A stretch of 64,000 nt of DNA from Dactylorhiza incarnata (GCA_033032865.1 JAWHQI010000065.1:2356001-2420000), one strand, 5' to 3'. Counted from the first letter of the stretch, positions 21,093 to 32,318 are shown. A program made the numbers and translations. Notes: generated by a model not told the origin, from the sequence alone.

Positions 21093-23402
21093 TTATTTTG
21101 CCTTAGGAGCCCAAACAGATTTGGGTCCTTGGTCCCGTTGAGCACCACGATGAATGTTAACATTGCGAGTGGTCTGCCTTGCAACGTTCACTTGTGGTCT
21201 CCTAGTATACGTTGTGTTGAACCAACAATCAACGGCAAAGTGACCAATTTTGCCGCAGCACCAACAGTCGAATCTGTTGTACCTTCTTTTTACACTCTCC
21301 TGCTTAACTTTTTGAATGTTAGCTCTTGCAGGAGCAGTCCTTCTAGATGAGGATGCCTCATGGGGGCAGCACACACAAGGTGGTACTGTCTTCTTCGGCT
21401 TTGGTGCAACAGCCTTCACTTTTGGTGCTCTCTTAGCACTCGGGCCATGAACAAATGGACCGTACCCTTTCCGATTAATCTCTTGATAGGGTGCTTGAAA
21501 AGCACTATCACCAAAGTTTTGGGGAGGAGCCCATTCCTTATGATCATTCACAGGCGTAAAAGGAATTGGTCGTGTGAAATGACCATAGGAACTCTCCATA
21601 TCATAAGCATTCGTAGGGAATATAACTCTCTTGAATGCTACAGGCTCTTGATGAGCTTTCCCTTTTTCTTTGGTGGTAGCTTTCTTAGCAACCAAACCAT
21701 TCTTCTTAGCAATTGTGTTTTTAGAAGAATTGCTAGTACTAGCTTCATGCCCTATACCGCTTCCTTTTGCCTTAGTGGTAAAAGTACCGATTATTGGCAG
21801 AACAGTTTTAGGTTGAGAGAATGCTTCAACCAACTTCTTCTCAGCCGCAAGTTGTTCCTCCAAGGCATTTATCGAATGATCTTTCAAGGCAAGAGTCTCT
21901 TCCGAGCTTTTGATCTTATCTTTCAAGGCTTGGACTTCCTCTTTGAGAGAAGAAAGTTCTTCAACTTCTTTTCTCAAGTTAGATTCCACCTCCTTGAGAG
22001 CCATGATCTCCTTACCCTGAGTTTTGACAACCTTTCGGCACTTGTCAAAGCTTTGGAGCATTTTGGTATATTGAGACATGAGCTCAGATTCATCGTCTGT
22101 GGGGTTATCCTTTTGTTCAGCCGAAGCATAATCAGAATCAGATAGGATAGTGTGATCATGTACCTTTCCGGTGTACGGGGGTGCTTCTTCATCATCAGAC
22201 ATGGCCATCAGGCCGAAGTAGGCTTTTTCTTCATCACTCGACTCATCGGAGTCACTGTCGCTCAGAGTTTTGGCTTTCTTAGCGACGAAACTTCTATCTG
22301 ATTTCTTCTTTCCGCGAGTGGATTTCTTGTCTTCTTTTCTTCCACCTTCTTTCTTCTTGTAGGGACACTCAGCAATTATATGCCCTGGCTTATTACAACA
22401 GTAGCAAATAATGTCAGAAGAAAAATGTTTGTTCTGTTTCGATTTGTACCTGTCATTATTGCTTGAGCCCTTCCTGTGATAGTCGCCATCACGACGAGAA
22501 TGTTTATGATCCGAGGAAGACGGCTTATTGTTTATGTGCCTTCGTTTGTTCAGCAGTTTCTTAAACTGACGGGAAATCAAAGAGAACTCCCCATCAGACA
22601 GTTCGGAACAGGAGGAGCTGGCTTCCGATTCTTCTTCATTATCAGAGTCCTTTTCTCTGATTGGTGTCACTGCTTTGCTCTTCTTTGAACTCTCTGCCTT
22701 CAAAGCTAAGGTTCTTTCTTTGCTTGAAGCTCGATTGACATCCTCTTCAGACTTTCGGATGTTCATTTGTAATTCATGAGACAGCAGCTTCCCGAACAGA
22801 TTCTGAGGTTCTAGACTTGGCAGTTTTCCAAACTCTCTAATGGCCACAATTTTGCTATCCCAGTCTTTCGTTAGGGAACGCAAGAATTTGTCATTTAGTT
22901 CACCGTTTGTGAACTCCCTGTCGTAGTTCCTCAGACCATTGACTATTTTGAAGAATCGCTCGTACGCATCAGCAATGCACTCCTTCTTATTCTGCTTAAA
23001 CGCCTCGTACTCTTGATTAAGTAGAGACCTTCTATCTTCTCTTACCTCGTCAGTACCTTCCATTAGAACAATTAAGGATGTCCACATCTCTTTGGCTGAT
23101 TTGCAGTGGATTAAGTTTTGCAACATGGAGTCGTCCACTGCACTAGCAATTATGTTCTTAGCCTTCTTGTCAAGAGCAACAAGAGTTATCTCATCCTTAG
23201 TCAAATCCATCATTTTCTTAGGTATCTGAACAGTAGGATTTGTTGACGAAGCGGTCATTGGCACATGGGGACCTTCTTCCACGACTTGGAAGATTCTGGG
23301 ATCTGCAACTTCCATATAAAAACGGACTCTTTCCTTCCACATAGGAAAGTTGGCCTTAGTGCAGATGGGCAGTTTCAGAGAGGATTCCTTGACTCTATCC
23401 AT
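21093..23402 (-). CDS. Cop-B gag
   Basis: 769 residues, intact. The start MDRVKESSLKLPICTKANF aligns with Cop-E gag. A UBN2-type capsid region covers roughly residues 60-220. An acidic and basic region follows with one zinc knuckle (CYCCNKPGHIIAEC), then a coiled coil at about 440-530, and a second knuckle (CWCCGKIGHFAVDC) near the C terminus. Two knuckles and a long gag are usual for Sireviruses. The gene ends with VWAPKAK and TAA. Pol begins in another frame about 20 bp later. Confidence 0.9.
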   Translation of the reverse strand: MDRVKESSLKLPICTKANFPMWKERVRFYMEVADPRIFQVVEEGPHVPMTASSTNPTVQIPKKMMDLTKDEITLVALDKKAKNIIASAVDDSMLQNLIHCKSAKEMWTSLIVLMEGTDEVREDRRSLLNQEYEAFKQNKKECIADAYERFFKIVNGLRNYDREFTNGELNDKFLRSLTKDWDSKIVAIREFGKLPSLEPQNLFGKLLSHELQMNIRKSEEDVNRASSKERTLALKAESSKKSKAVTPIREKDSDNEEESEASSSCSELSDGEFSLISRQFKKLLNKRRHINNKPSSSDHKHSRRDGDYHRKGSSNNDRYKSKQNKHFSSDIICYCCNKPGHIIAECPYKKKEGGRKEDKKSTRGKKKSDRSFVAKKAKTLSDSDSDESSDEEKAYFGLMAMSDDEEAPPYTGKVHDHTILSDSDYASAEQKDNPTDDESELMSQYTKMLQSFDKCRKVVKTQGKEIMALKEVESNLRKEVEELSSLKEEVQALKDKIKSSEETLALKDHSINALEEQLAAEKKLVEAFSQPKTVLPIIGTFTTKAKGSGIGHEASTSNSSKNTIAKKNGLVAKKATTKEKGKAHQEPVAFKRVIFPTNAYDMESSYGHFTRPIPFTPVNDHKEWAPPQNFGDSAFQAPYQEINRKGYGPFVHGPSAKRAPKVKAVAPKPKKTVPPCVCCPHEASSSRRTAPARANIQKVKQESVKRRYNRFDCWCCGKIGHFAVDCWFNTTYTRRPQVNVARQTTRNVNIHRGAQRDQGPKSVWAPKAK

Positions 23403-23466
23403 GGCTTGCTAGCAACTAGAAGGATGGACCCAGTTCAAGGTGTTAACCTAACAACGAACAGCGACC

Positions 23467-23479
23467 CTCTGATACCAAT
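23467..23479 (-). promoter_or_regulatory. Cop-B primer-binding site
   Basis: Minus-strand TTGGTATCAGAGG adjoins the 5' LTR and matches initiator tRNA-Met. Confidence 0.85.
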
Positions 23480-24926
23480 TGAAGTATCTAGTTGCCTACC
23501 TAAATCACCTAGAGGGGGGTGAATAGGTGATCTCTACGTCTTTTGCGAAATTAAAAATTAAACGTAAAGCACAACACACAAAATAGATCACAGCCACAGA
23601 TAACACCAAGAAATTATAGTGGTTCCCCGTACTTGGGTACTCCACTGCCGGCCTCGCCAATCTAGCACCACAGCTAGACTTGACTACTCACTAAATCTCG
23701 GATCAGAATGATCCTACAAACTCGGAGTCAAACTCCTACAAACTCAGAGAGAACCTCTCTTACAACTCGGAGAAAAACTTCTCCTACAACTCGGAGAACA
23801 ACCTCTCCTACAGCTCGGAGATAACAACTCCTACAATAGGTGATAAAAGATTTTGAACAAAAAGATACCAGATCTGAATAACAGAGGCGTTTTCTTCCTT
23901 CTTCTTGAATGGCTTTTGAGAACGATGAGGAAGACCAACGATCCTTCAAATCTGTCTTTGGCAATCCGAAACGATCCAAATAGAGGTTGTAGAATCAGAA
24001 CACGGATCGATCGAATCCTTCTTTGATAGAAATCAGCAACTCAAATGAGTAGATCGACCTTCAATCGTAGGCGACAGCGAGGCGGCGCTTTTCTCATTCT
24101 TTTTGATCGGGAGAGAAATTAGGGTTTTGAAAGATTCGAAGAACTTGTTGTAAACAACCCAAGAGCGATCCTATATATAGAGGGAAGCAATTAAGGGTTA
24201 AATCGGCCTTAAATGCACTCCATATAGCCGTTAGGATCGGGAAGGAGCGTTTACAAACCGTCAAGAACCGAGAAAACAAATTAGAGAAAAACGGACAGAA
24301 TTCTCGAGACATAAGGGTTCTCTCGAGACATAAGAGATCTCTCGAGAACTGAGGATGAAAGAACAAAAGGCTAATGTATCGAGAACTGACGGATCTCTCG
24401 AAATATGAAACAAAGAGAGCAGGAAAGGGATATCTCGAGAACTAGATGATCTCTCGAGACATTACAAAGATTTCGGTCTTAAGGACTCTCGAGACAAGCT
24501 TGATCTCTCGAGTCATCAAGAACAGAAATTCCGAGATCAAAAGAACTTGCCTCTCGAGACATGCCAGAACTCTCGAGACATGCATGATCTCTCGAGACAT
24601 ATCCTTAGAAAATTGTTTTCAGAAATTTTCTTTTCTTCTCTTGAACACTTGCTGCAACCGCACTCCAAAGTCTTCAATAGTCTTGAAAATGAAGTGTACC
24701 CCAATAGAGAGATCACACATGAGTCATTACCATGTTTCATATAATGAGGAATTACATTGTATGAAACTGTGTTTGCAGACCCATTGTGACCTGACATTGA
24801 TTTACACTTAGCAATGATAATCTGCAAGACAATACTAGAAAAGCATATCAAATACAAAAGCAATTCAATCTTAGTTTAAGGGTGACTTCTCACAAATCAA
24901 GGTAATTGTGAATACAATTTCCAACA
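23480..24926 (-). repeat. Cop-B 5' LTR
   Basis: Same length as the other LTR (1447 bp) and nearly identical. Differences seen by eye include cagcac/caacac, ctctac/ctccac, gatgat/ggtgat, aacaac/accaac, gatgtc/gatatc and catcac/cattac. Confidence 0.95.
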
Positions 24927-24993
24927 AAAGACGTAGAGATCACCTATTCACCCCCCCCCTCTAAGTGATTTAGGTAGGCAACTAGATACTTCA
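24927..24993 (+). repeat. Inverted copy of the Cop-B LTR U5 tip at the element's outer end
   Basis: These 67 bp are the reverse complement of 23480-23543 with three extra C in the C run and one A/G change. They start right after the 5' LTR end (CCAACA) and end at the target duplication CTATC. Both outer ends of the integrated DNA therefore read as the same U5 terminus. Confidence 0.9.
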
Positions 24994-25008
24994 CTATCCC
25001 CGAGGATC

Positions 25009-26199
25009 TCAACCACGATGCACCGGGCCGCGGCCTCGGCGGCGAGGGCATTGAGGGTGGCGAGCTCTCCAGGCGATGCCTTGAGCCGCACGTAAGTCTT
25101 CGCGAGCCCTCTCCAGGATCCCTTCGCTTTGGCGGATGTGGTCCTCACCTCGCCTAATGTGCACCTCCAAAAGGGAGGCCTCCCCGACGGTGCCCGCCAC
25201 CTGAGCAAAGCGGTGTAAGTCATCCTCGGCGGTCTTTTGGCGAGCCTCCACCTCGTATAATCTCGCCTCCGCATCAGTCATCCGGCCAAGTAGGCCCTCT
25301 TCACCCTGCAGGTTGTCATGGAACCCCTCCACCTCGGCGAGGCGGTCACCAAGGTTGACCAATTGGGCATTCACCTCGGCTGGCGGCATAGCCATCAAGA
25401 AGGAGTCATAGGCCCGAAGGACATCCATCGGGCGAGCCCATGACTCCTCGTTGAAGGCAGGGGGGTCCGCGAGAAACTCCCCTCTTGGAGCCGAGCCGAG
25501 CCACCAAGGTTGAAGGCAATTGGATAGGCGAAGAATCACACTAGTCCCACCCGACAAGGAGCCCATCCTCAGAGATTTCCCTCCAGAGGTCGGGCGAACA
25601 GGCTGGCATACCCCAGACTGAGGCAGCGAGTGTTGCAAGGAAGGAGCCGTAGTCGAGCCACCTCGCCCCAAAATTGAAGATGATGCGGTCGCTAAACCAG
25701 TTGGGAACGTCGCGACGGATTGCCCTTGCAAGGAGGGGCGAGTAGAGAGCGTTGTGCATAGCAGGGAGTCAAGGTCTGTTCGACATAATCAGAAGGTAAC
25801 AGTCGTCTTACCCAATGTCAGGACGGTAGGAGCAGGCGGGGGCAGCAGGCCGCCCATATGAGTCGAAGGCATTCTCGCATCCTCAATCCCACCAGTTGTA
25901 ACTTCGACCCCACCCTCGTTCTCTCGGAGAGGAAGATCAGCATGGGGCTCTTCAGGGATCGGCGAAGCGGTGGACCTCCTAAGTGAGAGGTCGCATTGAG
26001 CTGTAGATTCGGGATCGGTAGAGGACTTCTCGCGTAGCTCAGGTTCCGTCCTCTTCCTCTTATGTTTCCTCTTTCTAGCGGAGCCCAGAGGTCAAGGCGT
26101 CGATAACTCACCGAGGAGGTCTAGGACCGCGGCCGCCTCAGGTTCGTCGCCTGAGAGAACCCGGTTGTCAGGTCGAGAAGAGGCCGCTCCAGAAGGCAT
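25009..26199 (-). pseudogene. Gyp-F antisense gene 2: basic and coiled-coil protein, end displaced by Cop-B
   Basis: Three exons are inferred. Exon 1 (26199 to about 26112) starts MPSGAASSRPDNRVLS and ends at a GTGAGT donor. Exon 2 (about 26075-25815) follows CTAG, encodes a basic KRKHKRKR stretch and an acidic Pro-rich region, and ends at GGTAAGAC. Exon 3 (about 25772 onward) follows ACAG and joins in frame. It includes a long coiled coil (NLGDRLAEVEGFHDNLQGEE, EARLYEVEARQKTAEDDLHRF). Near 25095 the sense appears to shift to a frame reading ELATLNALAAEAAARCIVVE, either a frameshift or another intron. The last codons lie across Cop-B, with a stop at 13250-13252. The protein is unrecognised; it resembles antisense gene 1 only in layout. 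Confidence 0.6.
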
Positions 26200-26232
26200 C
26201 TCAGAATGAGGAGATCATGGTACATCCTCACC

Positions 26233-26242
26233 CTATTTATAG
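26233..26242 (-). promoter_or_regulatory. TATA box of antisense gene 2
   Basis: Minus-strand CTATAAATAG lies about 34-43 bp before the ATG at 26199. It is the same motif as at antisense gene 1. The 3' LTR with its GGCGAGTAG motifs lies directly upstream. Confidence 0.55.
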
Positions 26243-26330
26243 AAGAGGGCCCAGTCAACGTGTAGGTCCGCCAAATAGGGGTTGAACTTTTCTTTCTGAC
26301 CTCTCGCGAGCTCGCAAAGAGCGGGGATTG

Positions 26331-26792
26331 TGTACAACCCATATTCGGCGAGTAGGTAGACGCCCCCCTGCGAGTCGGCGAGCGGCTCCGGGCGAGTAGA
26401 CTCAAGGACGGTCCTACCAGCCCAGAGTAGAGCGCGGCGAGTAACCTTCACCCAACGAGGATCTCATATCGGCATGGTCCCGCCCCGAAGATAAAACCCC
26501 TTCTAGACCGAGGAGAGGCGAGTGGACCAGACCGCGGAGCGAGTTCGCTCCAAGGACCTTTACTGCTGGCGAGTAGGAGAGAACCTAGTCGCCCTACTCG
26601 CCGTCTCAGGTTAGGGCGAGGCGAGTAGGATCAGCCTGATCTCTCGGTCCTCCCCCACTACCCACAGACCAGCGTGGGGTGCGGTTAGTGATGTGAAAAG
26701 GCATGAGGAGCTGTTCGCAGACCATTTTGGTCTGCGTATAGTAATTTGGTTATGGCGGAGGAAGCTATTCGCAGGCCTTTTGGACCATTTTA
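26331..26792 (+). repeat. Gyp-F 3' LTR, first part
   Basis: Matches 3636-4101 with scattered differences. It is interrupted after TTTTA (26788-26792) by Cop-D. Confidence 0.95.
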
Positions 26793-28314
26793 TGTTGGAT
26801 CGATTGGCGCCCTTAGAGGGGGGGGGGGTGAATAAGGGAATAAAAATTCTTTTTAATAATGTTATGAAAATTGCTAAATTGTTTTATAATATGAGAAAGG
26901 CAAAATAACAATTTAGCTCATTTGTGAGAATATCATAAAAACCAAGTTTAGAAACAAGTACTAAATTGTTTTAAGATGAAAGAGATTGAAATAAACAATT
27001 TAAATAAAGTAATTTGAATTGAAAACTTTGTAACCAATATTTTAGAGATAACGCCAAAGGAGAGAAATCAAGTAAACACAAATAGAGACATGATTGTATT
27101 TATATAAAAGAAAGGTGTTTACATAAATTTGATTTCAATGTCGCTAGAAATCGAAGGCGTACAAAAGTAAATATCTTTTCCTTTTCTATACCGACTTGTA
27201 TCTCCACAAACCGGTTGGCTTTAGTATATCCTTCCCCGGATAAGGCCTCAAGCCGCTCTAGCCAATCCTTCCCCGGATATGGCCTCGAGCCCCCCTAGAT
27301 CTATTCACCTAGAACTAGTCGCCAACACAAGGCGAATTACTCCCTAAGTCCTACCCAGACCTAGTCGCCAACACAAGGCGAATTCCTCCCTAAGTCCTAC
27401 CCAGACCTAGTCGCCAACATAAGGCGAATTCTCTAAACGGTTACAAAAAGTATGGAATGAAAATAATGATAACAATTAATAAAACTCCCTATTTGAGATC
27501 TTCTGAAGTCGGAGATGAAGGATCGCTGTAGTATAAGCGAGGTCGAAGCGATCGTCCTTCAAATGTAGCGTGACGTTGTCCTCCTCCAGAATTCTCCTTA
27601 AGCTTTTAGTGGGAGATCCATCTTCGGCAGCATAACAGCAATAGAATTGTGGCACTTGCAACCTCTCTGGGATGGATTGCCAAAACGAGAAAGAGCCCAT
27701 CAATTTATAGAACTTGAAGATAGCGCCTGCGGTAGCTCCTAGCGCCTGCGGTAGTGTACGTGTGGAGCAGTTGCGAAACCGTCGGTGGCGTGGCGCTGTG
27801 CACAAAATTGAGATAGCGCCAGGCGGTAGCGCTAGCGCTGGCGGTAGCGTTCGTGTGGAGCGGTTGCGAAACTGTCGGCGGCGTGGAAGAATAAACTTTC
27901 GTCGAACGAAATTTTCGTCGAACGGAGCTTCAAGTTCGTCGAACGGAAATTTTCGTCGACTGAAACTTCAAGTTCGTCGAACCCAGTTGTCGAGCACAAA
28001 TTCGTCGAGCGCAGCCAAATTCGTCGAACACAGGAATATTCGTCGAACGGAGCTCATCGTTCGTCGAACGGAGCTTCCTTCAGATTTCGTCGAACGCAGC
28101 TTCCAGATCGTCGAACGGAACCTGAGCTAGCGCCTGGCGGTAGCTCTAATGCTGGCGGTAGTGCATTCTTCCAGATGTTTGAATTCAGCTGCTTTCTACC
28201 TGTGGAGTATTGCACCTATAGTTCCTGCACACTATAAACACACAAAATACAAGATCAAATACAATTTGGGATTTGTTATTCTCAAACAAAGGGATGTGAC
28301 ACACATGTCCAACA
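26793..28314 (-). repeat. Cop-D 3' LTR
   Basis: Starts TGTTGGATCGATTGG and ends CATGTCCAACA on the plus strand. A TTCGTCGAACG array lies at 27896-28130 (about 12 copies), a TATA box (minus-strand CTATAAATTG) at 27701-27710, and three 46-bp repeats with a TCGCC/GGCGA hairpin at 27305-27435. A C-rich U5 end (TTCACCCCCCCCCTCTAAGG on the minus strand) resembles that of Cop-B and Cop-E. Confidence 0.9.
27305..27435 (-). repeat. Hairpin-forming 46-bp tandem repeat in the Cop-D LTR leader
   Basis: Three units carry TCGCCaacacaaGGCGA, a 5-bp stem with a 7-base loop. The third unit has one loop change. The right LTR has the same array near 46350-46470. The site corresponds to the transcribed leader, as do the hairpins of Cop-B and Cop-E. 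Confidence 0.75.
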
Positions 28315-28580
28315 ATCTCCCCCTTTTGATAATAACAAATCCTCTTAGCAAGAAATCAACAATAGTGTTTATAGTATAGGATAAGCAAGATGATAGTGCA
28401 ACTATAGTATATGATAAGCATGATAATGTGCATACTCCCCCTATCTTAATGCTCCCCCTACATAAATGCAATTTATGTTTTACTCCCCCTAAATGATAGA
28501 TTACATGAATTATTCTCCCCTTAATCTTCTATATTTCTCCTATATAGATTTCTTCAATTAATCTCCCCCTTTTGGTATTA
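28315..28580 (-). promoter_or_regulatory. Cop-D polypurine tract and five further tracts
   Basis: The functional tract abuts the LTR (minus-strand CAAAAGGGGGAGAT, 28315-28328). Similar minus-strand GGGGGAG tracts recur near 28434, 28451, 28481, 28514 and 28563. Repeated polypurine tracts before the 3' LTR are described for Sireviruses. Confidence 0.75.
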
Positions 28581-31228
28581 TCAAAAGAAGGTAGAGTGAG
28601 GGTAGTAAGGAGGCATTCTTTAGGCTAGTTATAAATCATGATCGAGCTTTTGTAATATATGAAATGATAAATAGTTTAAGCATAGTATATATAAGAGATT
28701 TCAAATAAAAAGATAAGAGTTATAAGCAAGCGGAAGATTATAAGAAACATCTTTTTGTAAGCATGAAAACCATAAGTAAAAATATGAGTTTTAGTTCAAA
28801 ATTGAAAGATGTTTTAACCTTTTTGAAATCTCAAAGTTTTTCATAAAGATACCAAGCATGAAATGAACATATCAAAGATACATTATACTATAATGTTACT
28901 TAATTTTAAGTTCAAGAGATACCAAAACATTGTAGAGATCATGCTATGTTATCTAGTGCATTTCTTATATAAAGAGTAGTATAGATAAAGCATTAGAATC
29001 CAATACTCATGAGAAGAAGTGTTATGAAAGATAATGATGTGCACATAAGTGTATTTTGGGTAATGTTACCAATTGATTTAAATCACAAAATACAAGGCAT
29101 ATGTAGAGTAAAGTGCACAATAAAACACAAGTATATTACTTTCACACACTTTAATGCACACTATTTTTATAAAAAGTGGTGTATTAATTAAGGGTTGCAC
29201 AAGACACTTTACTATTCTTTCCAAGGTGCTCAACCTCACAATGCTTATGAAGACTTATCAGGAGATTCAAGTAGTGCTTGGTGGAGTTATAGTTATCTAC
29301 ATATATAATTTTTTTGTTCACATTTGTGAGACAACATTCTCCGAATACACTTGTTTTGCAAACCCAAAAATTTTTAACTTAACCACTTTTCTAAATTTCA
29401 TAAGTGCAATTCAAATGTAGAGTAGGCAATAAACTTATGCATGTTTTAATTCATTGTACAATTACAACACACAAGCAAGCATTTTAGATTTAAACACACA
29501 TGTTGATTACCAAAATAAGTGAGTGAAATGTATCATTATCAATCATAAAACATTTACTCATACTTAGAGGCATGCTAAGCTTGATTCTACACATTTTTCA
29601 ATACAATTGATGCACTTTAAATAGATATGTCAAAGCATGATAAACAAAACAATGTTCATAGTAATTTCAAGGAATAAATTTTAACATTGTAAATAATTCT
29701 AAATAATAGAATTCATACATGCTTGATATTGGCAATAAAGATCATACAGTTTTTTTTGTTTTATCATTTTTAAATCAATTAAAAACAGAAAATCACAAAA
29801 ACATATTTTTTTATTTTTGAATTTTGAACTTTTGTAGTTGATTTTTCATAATATGAATAAAACACAAATAATGAAAACATATTTTTGTATTTTTTGAATT
29901 TTGAATTTTTGTAGTTGATTTTTTATAATATGAATAAAACACAAATAACGAAAACATATTTTTTGTATTTTTGAATTTTGAATTTTTGTAGTTGATTTTT
30001 TATAATATGAATAAAACAAAAATAACAAATGTCAGAAATACAAATCAAAGTAGTACATATAAACTAACATATTTTTATAGATTTTTAGAAATTTTAAAAC
30101 ACTAAAAAATTAGACACTCACGCTAGCGCCGGCGCTAGTGCTAGCGCGGCAAACAGTACGTGATTTTTTGAGAATTTTAAATTTTTTTGATTTTTGATTT
30201 TGATTAAGTGACCTTAGAGTAGTTCCATGCTGAAATTCCAGAATTTTAGGAGATCTCTAGGTGGATCAAATTTGCATGAAACTTTGGCTTTTTCAAATTC
30301 TTGTGTTTTATAAAAATATTTAATCATGAACAACCCAAAATACGCATGATTTAAGTGATAAGTAAATAAAATGATCATGCAAAGAGTAATATAAGTATGT
30401 CCTAAGATTAAAGACAACCCCGACTAAATGTCTACACCCTAGCCCCGTACTAAGTGACAGATGGGCATGAGGAGCTGCACACATGCCGTAGGTTGGGGTG
30501 TTAATCCCATATGCACACACTAGAGAACGCTCAACCTAGCACTCTTTCCCCCCCAGTGCCTCGCAAGGCCCCACTGGAACCCTCCCCGGTTAAGGACAAG
30601 ACATGACTTAGAGGTTAGGTCTCTAATGCATACAACCATACGCCCCCGCTATTGTGAGATATGAAGTCATAGGTGAATAATCTTTGAACAACCTATGCTT
30701 TTAAACTATGGGTTGATTAATAAACTATGAGTTTTGTTTAATGTGATGAGTTATATAAATCCGCATAGTTTTTCTACTTTTATGAGATGACAATATGAGA
30801 TAACTAGCAATTCAATTACTAATATTCAATAAGTGATAAAGCTAGTATGATGAGTTTTAGGTTTAATGTCATGTCATAAAATTAATATTAATGTTGCATG
30901 TATTCCAAAATAGAGTTTCAAAGTATAGATCTAGAATAGAGTGATGATTAAGTTTGATTTATACTTTCATTACAAAGTTGATTGTAGAGTCTACAAATAT
31001 GAGAGATACATGCAATCACTAGTAAAGCAAATCAATACATCAAATAATGTAAGGAAATACATAATTCATATTTTTATCATAAGATTCATAATTCCTAGGT
31101 GATAGACATCATTGATTTGATATATTTCTTGATAGAACATGAATTATGATTATAGAGAATTTTGCATAGAATATATGTTAGATCATCAAGATGTATGTGA
31201 ATTCTATTCCTTCTAGACTTATGATATA
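28581..31228 (-). other. Cop-D AT-rich non-coding internal region
   Basis: No gene is seen on either strand. It holds the tandem repeat at about 29805-30030 and a short palindromic GC patch (GCTAGCGCCGGCGCTAG, near 30122), similar to GCTAGCGC stretches in the Cop-D LTR. Confidence 0.6.
29805..30030. repeat. Tandem repeat, about 75-bp unit, three copies
   Basis: The phrases 'tttttgaattttgaa', 'tttgtagttgattttt' and 'ataatatgaataaaacacaa' recur three times, at about 75-bp spacing. Confidence 0.85.
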
Positions 31229-31447
31229 GGCTTTATTTGGCGCGGCGGTAGCGTTTCTCCCGGCGGGTGCAAACGGAGCTTTCGAACCGGAGGGCGGGGG
31301 CGGGGGATCGAAACGGAGCTTTTTGCTCCGTTTCTCATGGCGCGGCGGGTGCAAATGCGGCAAACACCGCCGCCCACCATTTGGTTACGCGCCTTGCGGC
31401 GATGTTTGCCGCAAACGCCGCCCGCCACCGCCGCGCCAAACGAAGCC
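31229..31447. mobile_element. GC-rich MITE in Cop-D, Harbinger-like ends
   Basis: Ends are GGCTTTATTTGGCGCGGCGG and the inverse of GGCTTCGTTTGGCGCGGCGG, with ATA on both sides. Base composition is far more GC-rich than the surroundings. Inside is the hairpin GAAACGGAGCtttttGCTCCGTTTC. The GGC-TTTGG ends and a 3-bp target duplication resemble Tourist/PIF-Harbinger MITEs, but the usual TWA target is not met, so the superfamily is uncertain. Confidence 0.7.
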
Positions 31448-32006
31448 ATAGTGATATAGTGATTTTCTTTGAATAAACATGTTTGATTTTTAAGCCTTGA
31501 AAATGATGAACATGTAGTCATATCAAAGACAAAGATCACATATATAATGTTTTGAAATTTATAATAAAATTTGCATTCAATAATTGAATCTATTGATCTT
31601 TGGTTTTGCATGATAATATATGATTTATGATATAATATTCATATATATTCTAATGATTAATCCATAAACTATGTGTTTGTTGGAATTTTAGTATTCTATT
31701 TATGATTTCAAATCACATAGTTATCATGAAATTTGAATAACATTGTAAGTGTAATACCTAGTATAAATATATAAGCATAGACCAAGGAGTGATGCTAGGA
31801 TGATGAGTTTGAATGCAATGTTATTACATAGGATTAATGAAGATAATGTTGCATGTAATATGAGAAGTTTTCAAATTAATTTTCTTTAGACCAAGAATGA
31901 AATGATTAAACTTTTGATTTGATCTTAATGATACAAGATGATTCTAAGGTCTAAATTACATGCAAACATTGGTGACACACATCACACAATAACTAAAATA
32001 ATATAT
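31448..32006 (-). other. Cop-D internal region between MITE and Cop-E
   Basis: AT-rich and without genes. Confidence 0.5.
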
Positions 32007-32318
32007 TGTTTGGTATTGTGTCTACAATCACCTTGATTTGAAGATGTCCCCTAGTAAACTAAAGTGAATTGTATTTGTATTTGATGACTTTTGTTTAGAT
32101 GTGTTATGACAGGTCGTAATGCTAAGTGCATACCAAAGTCAGGTTGCAATGGATCACCAAACACAGTTCTAAACAATGTAATCCCTCATTGTATAGAACA
32201 AAGTGTTGGTCCATGTGTAATCTCTCTTTTGGGGTGCACTTCATATACATAACTGAAGGTGTTCAAAGTTGTGGAGTGGAGCAGGGTTTCAGAAGAAAAG
32301 AAAATGTTTGCTGAGTCC

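Larger units (their letters stand above)
13268..24993 (-). mobile_element. Cop-B: SIRE-type copia element with ORF3, nearly intact, aberrant left end
   Basis: Two 1447-bp LTRs differ at about six positions by eye count (roughly 0.4%), so the insertion is young. The target duplication CTATC lies at 13263-13267 and 24994-24998. It encloses not only the two LTRs but also a 67-bp inverted copy of the LTR's U5 tip (24927-24993). Internal order on the minus strand is primer-binding site, gag, pol, spacer, ORF3, polypurine tract. Visible lesions are only a 1-bp loss in the protease region, one TAG before the end of RT, and one extra C in the RNase H tail. It lies in the last codons of Gyp-F antisense gene 2. 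Confidence 0.95.

Noticed and set aside
27476..27805. Minus-strand frame of about 109 residues in the Cop-D LTR
   Set aside because: It lies entirely within the LTR across the promoter and leader. The second LTR keeps only part of the frame open.
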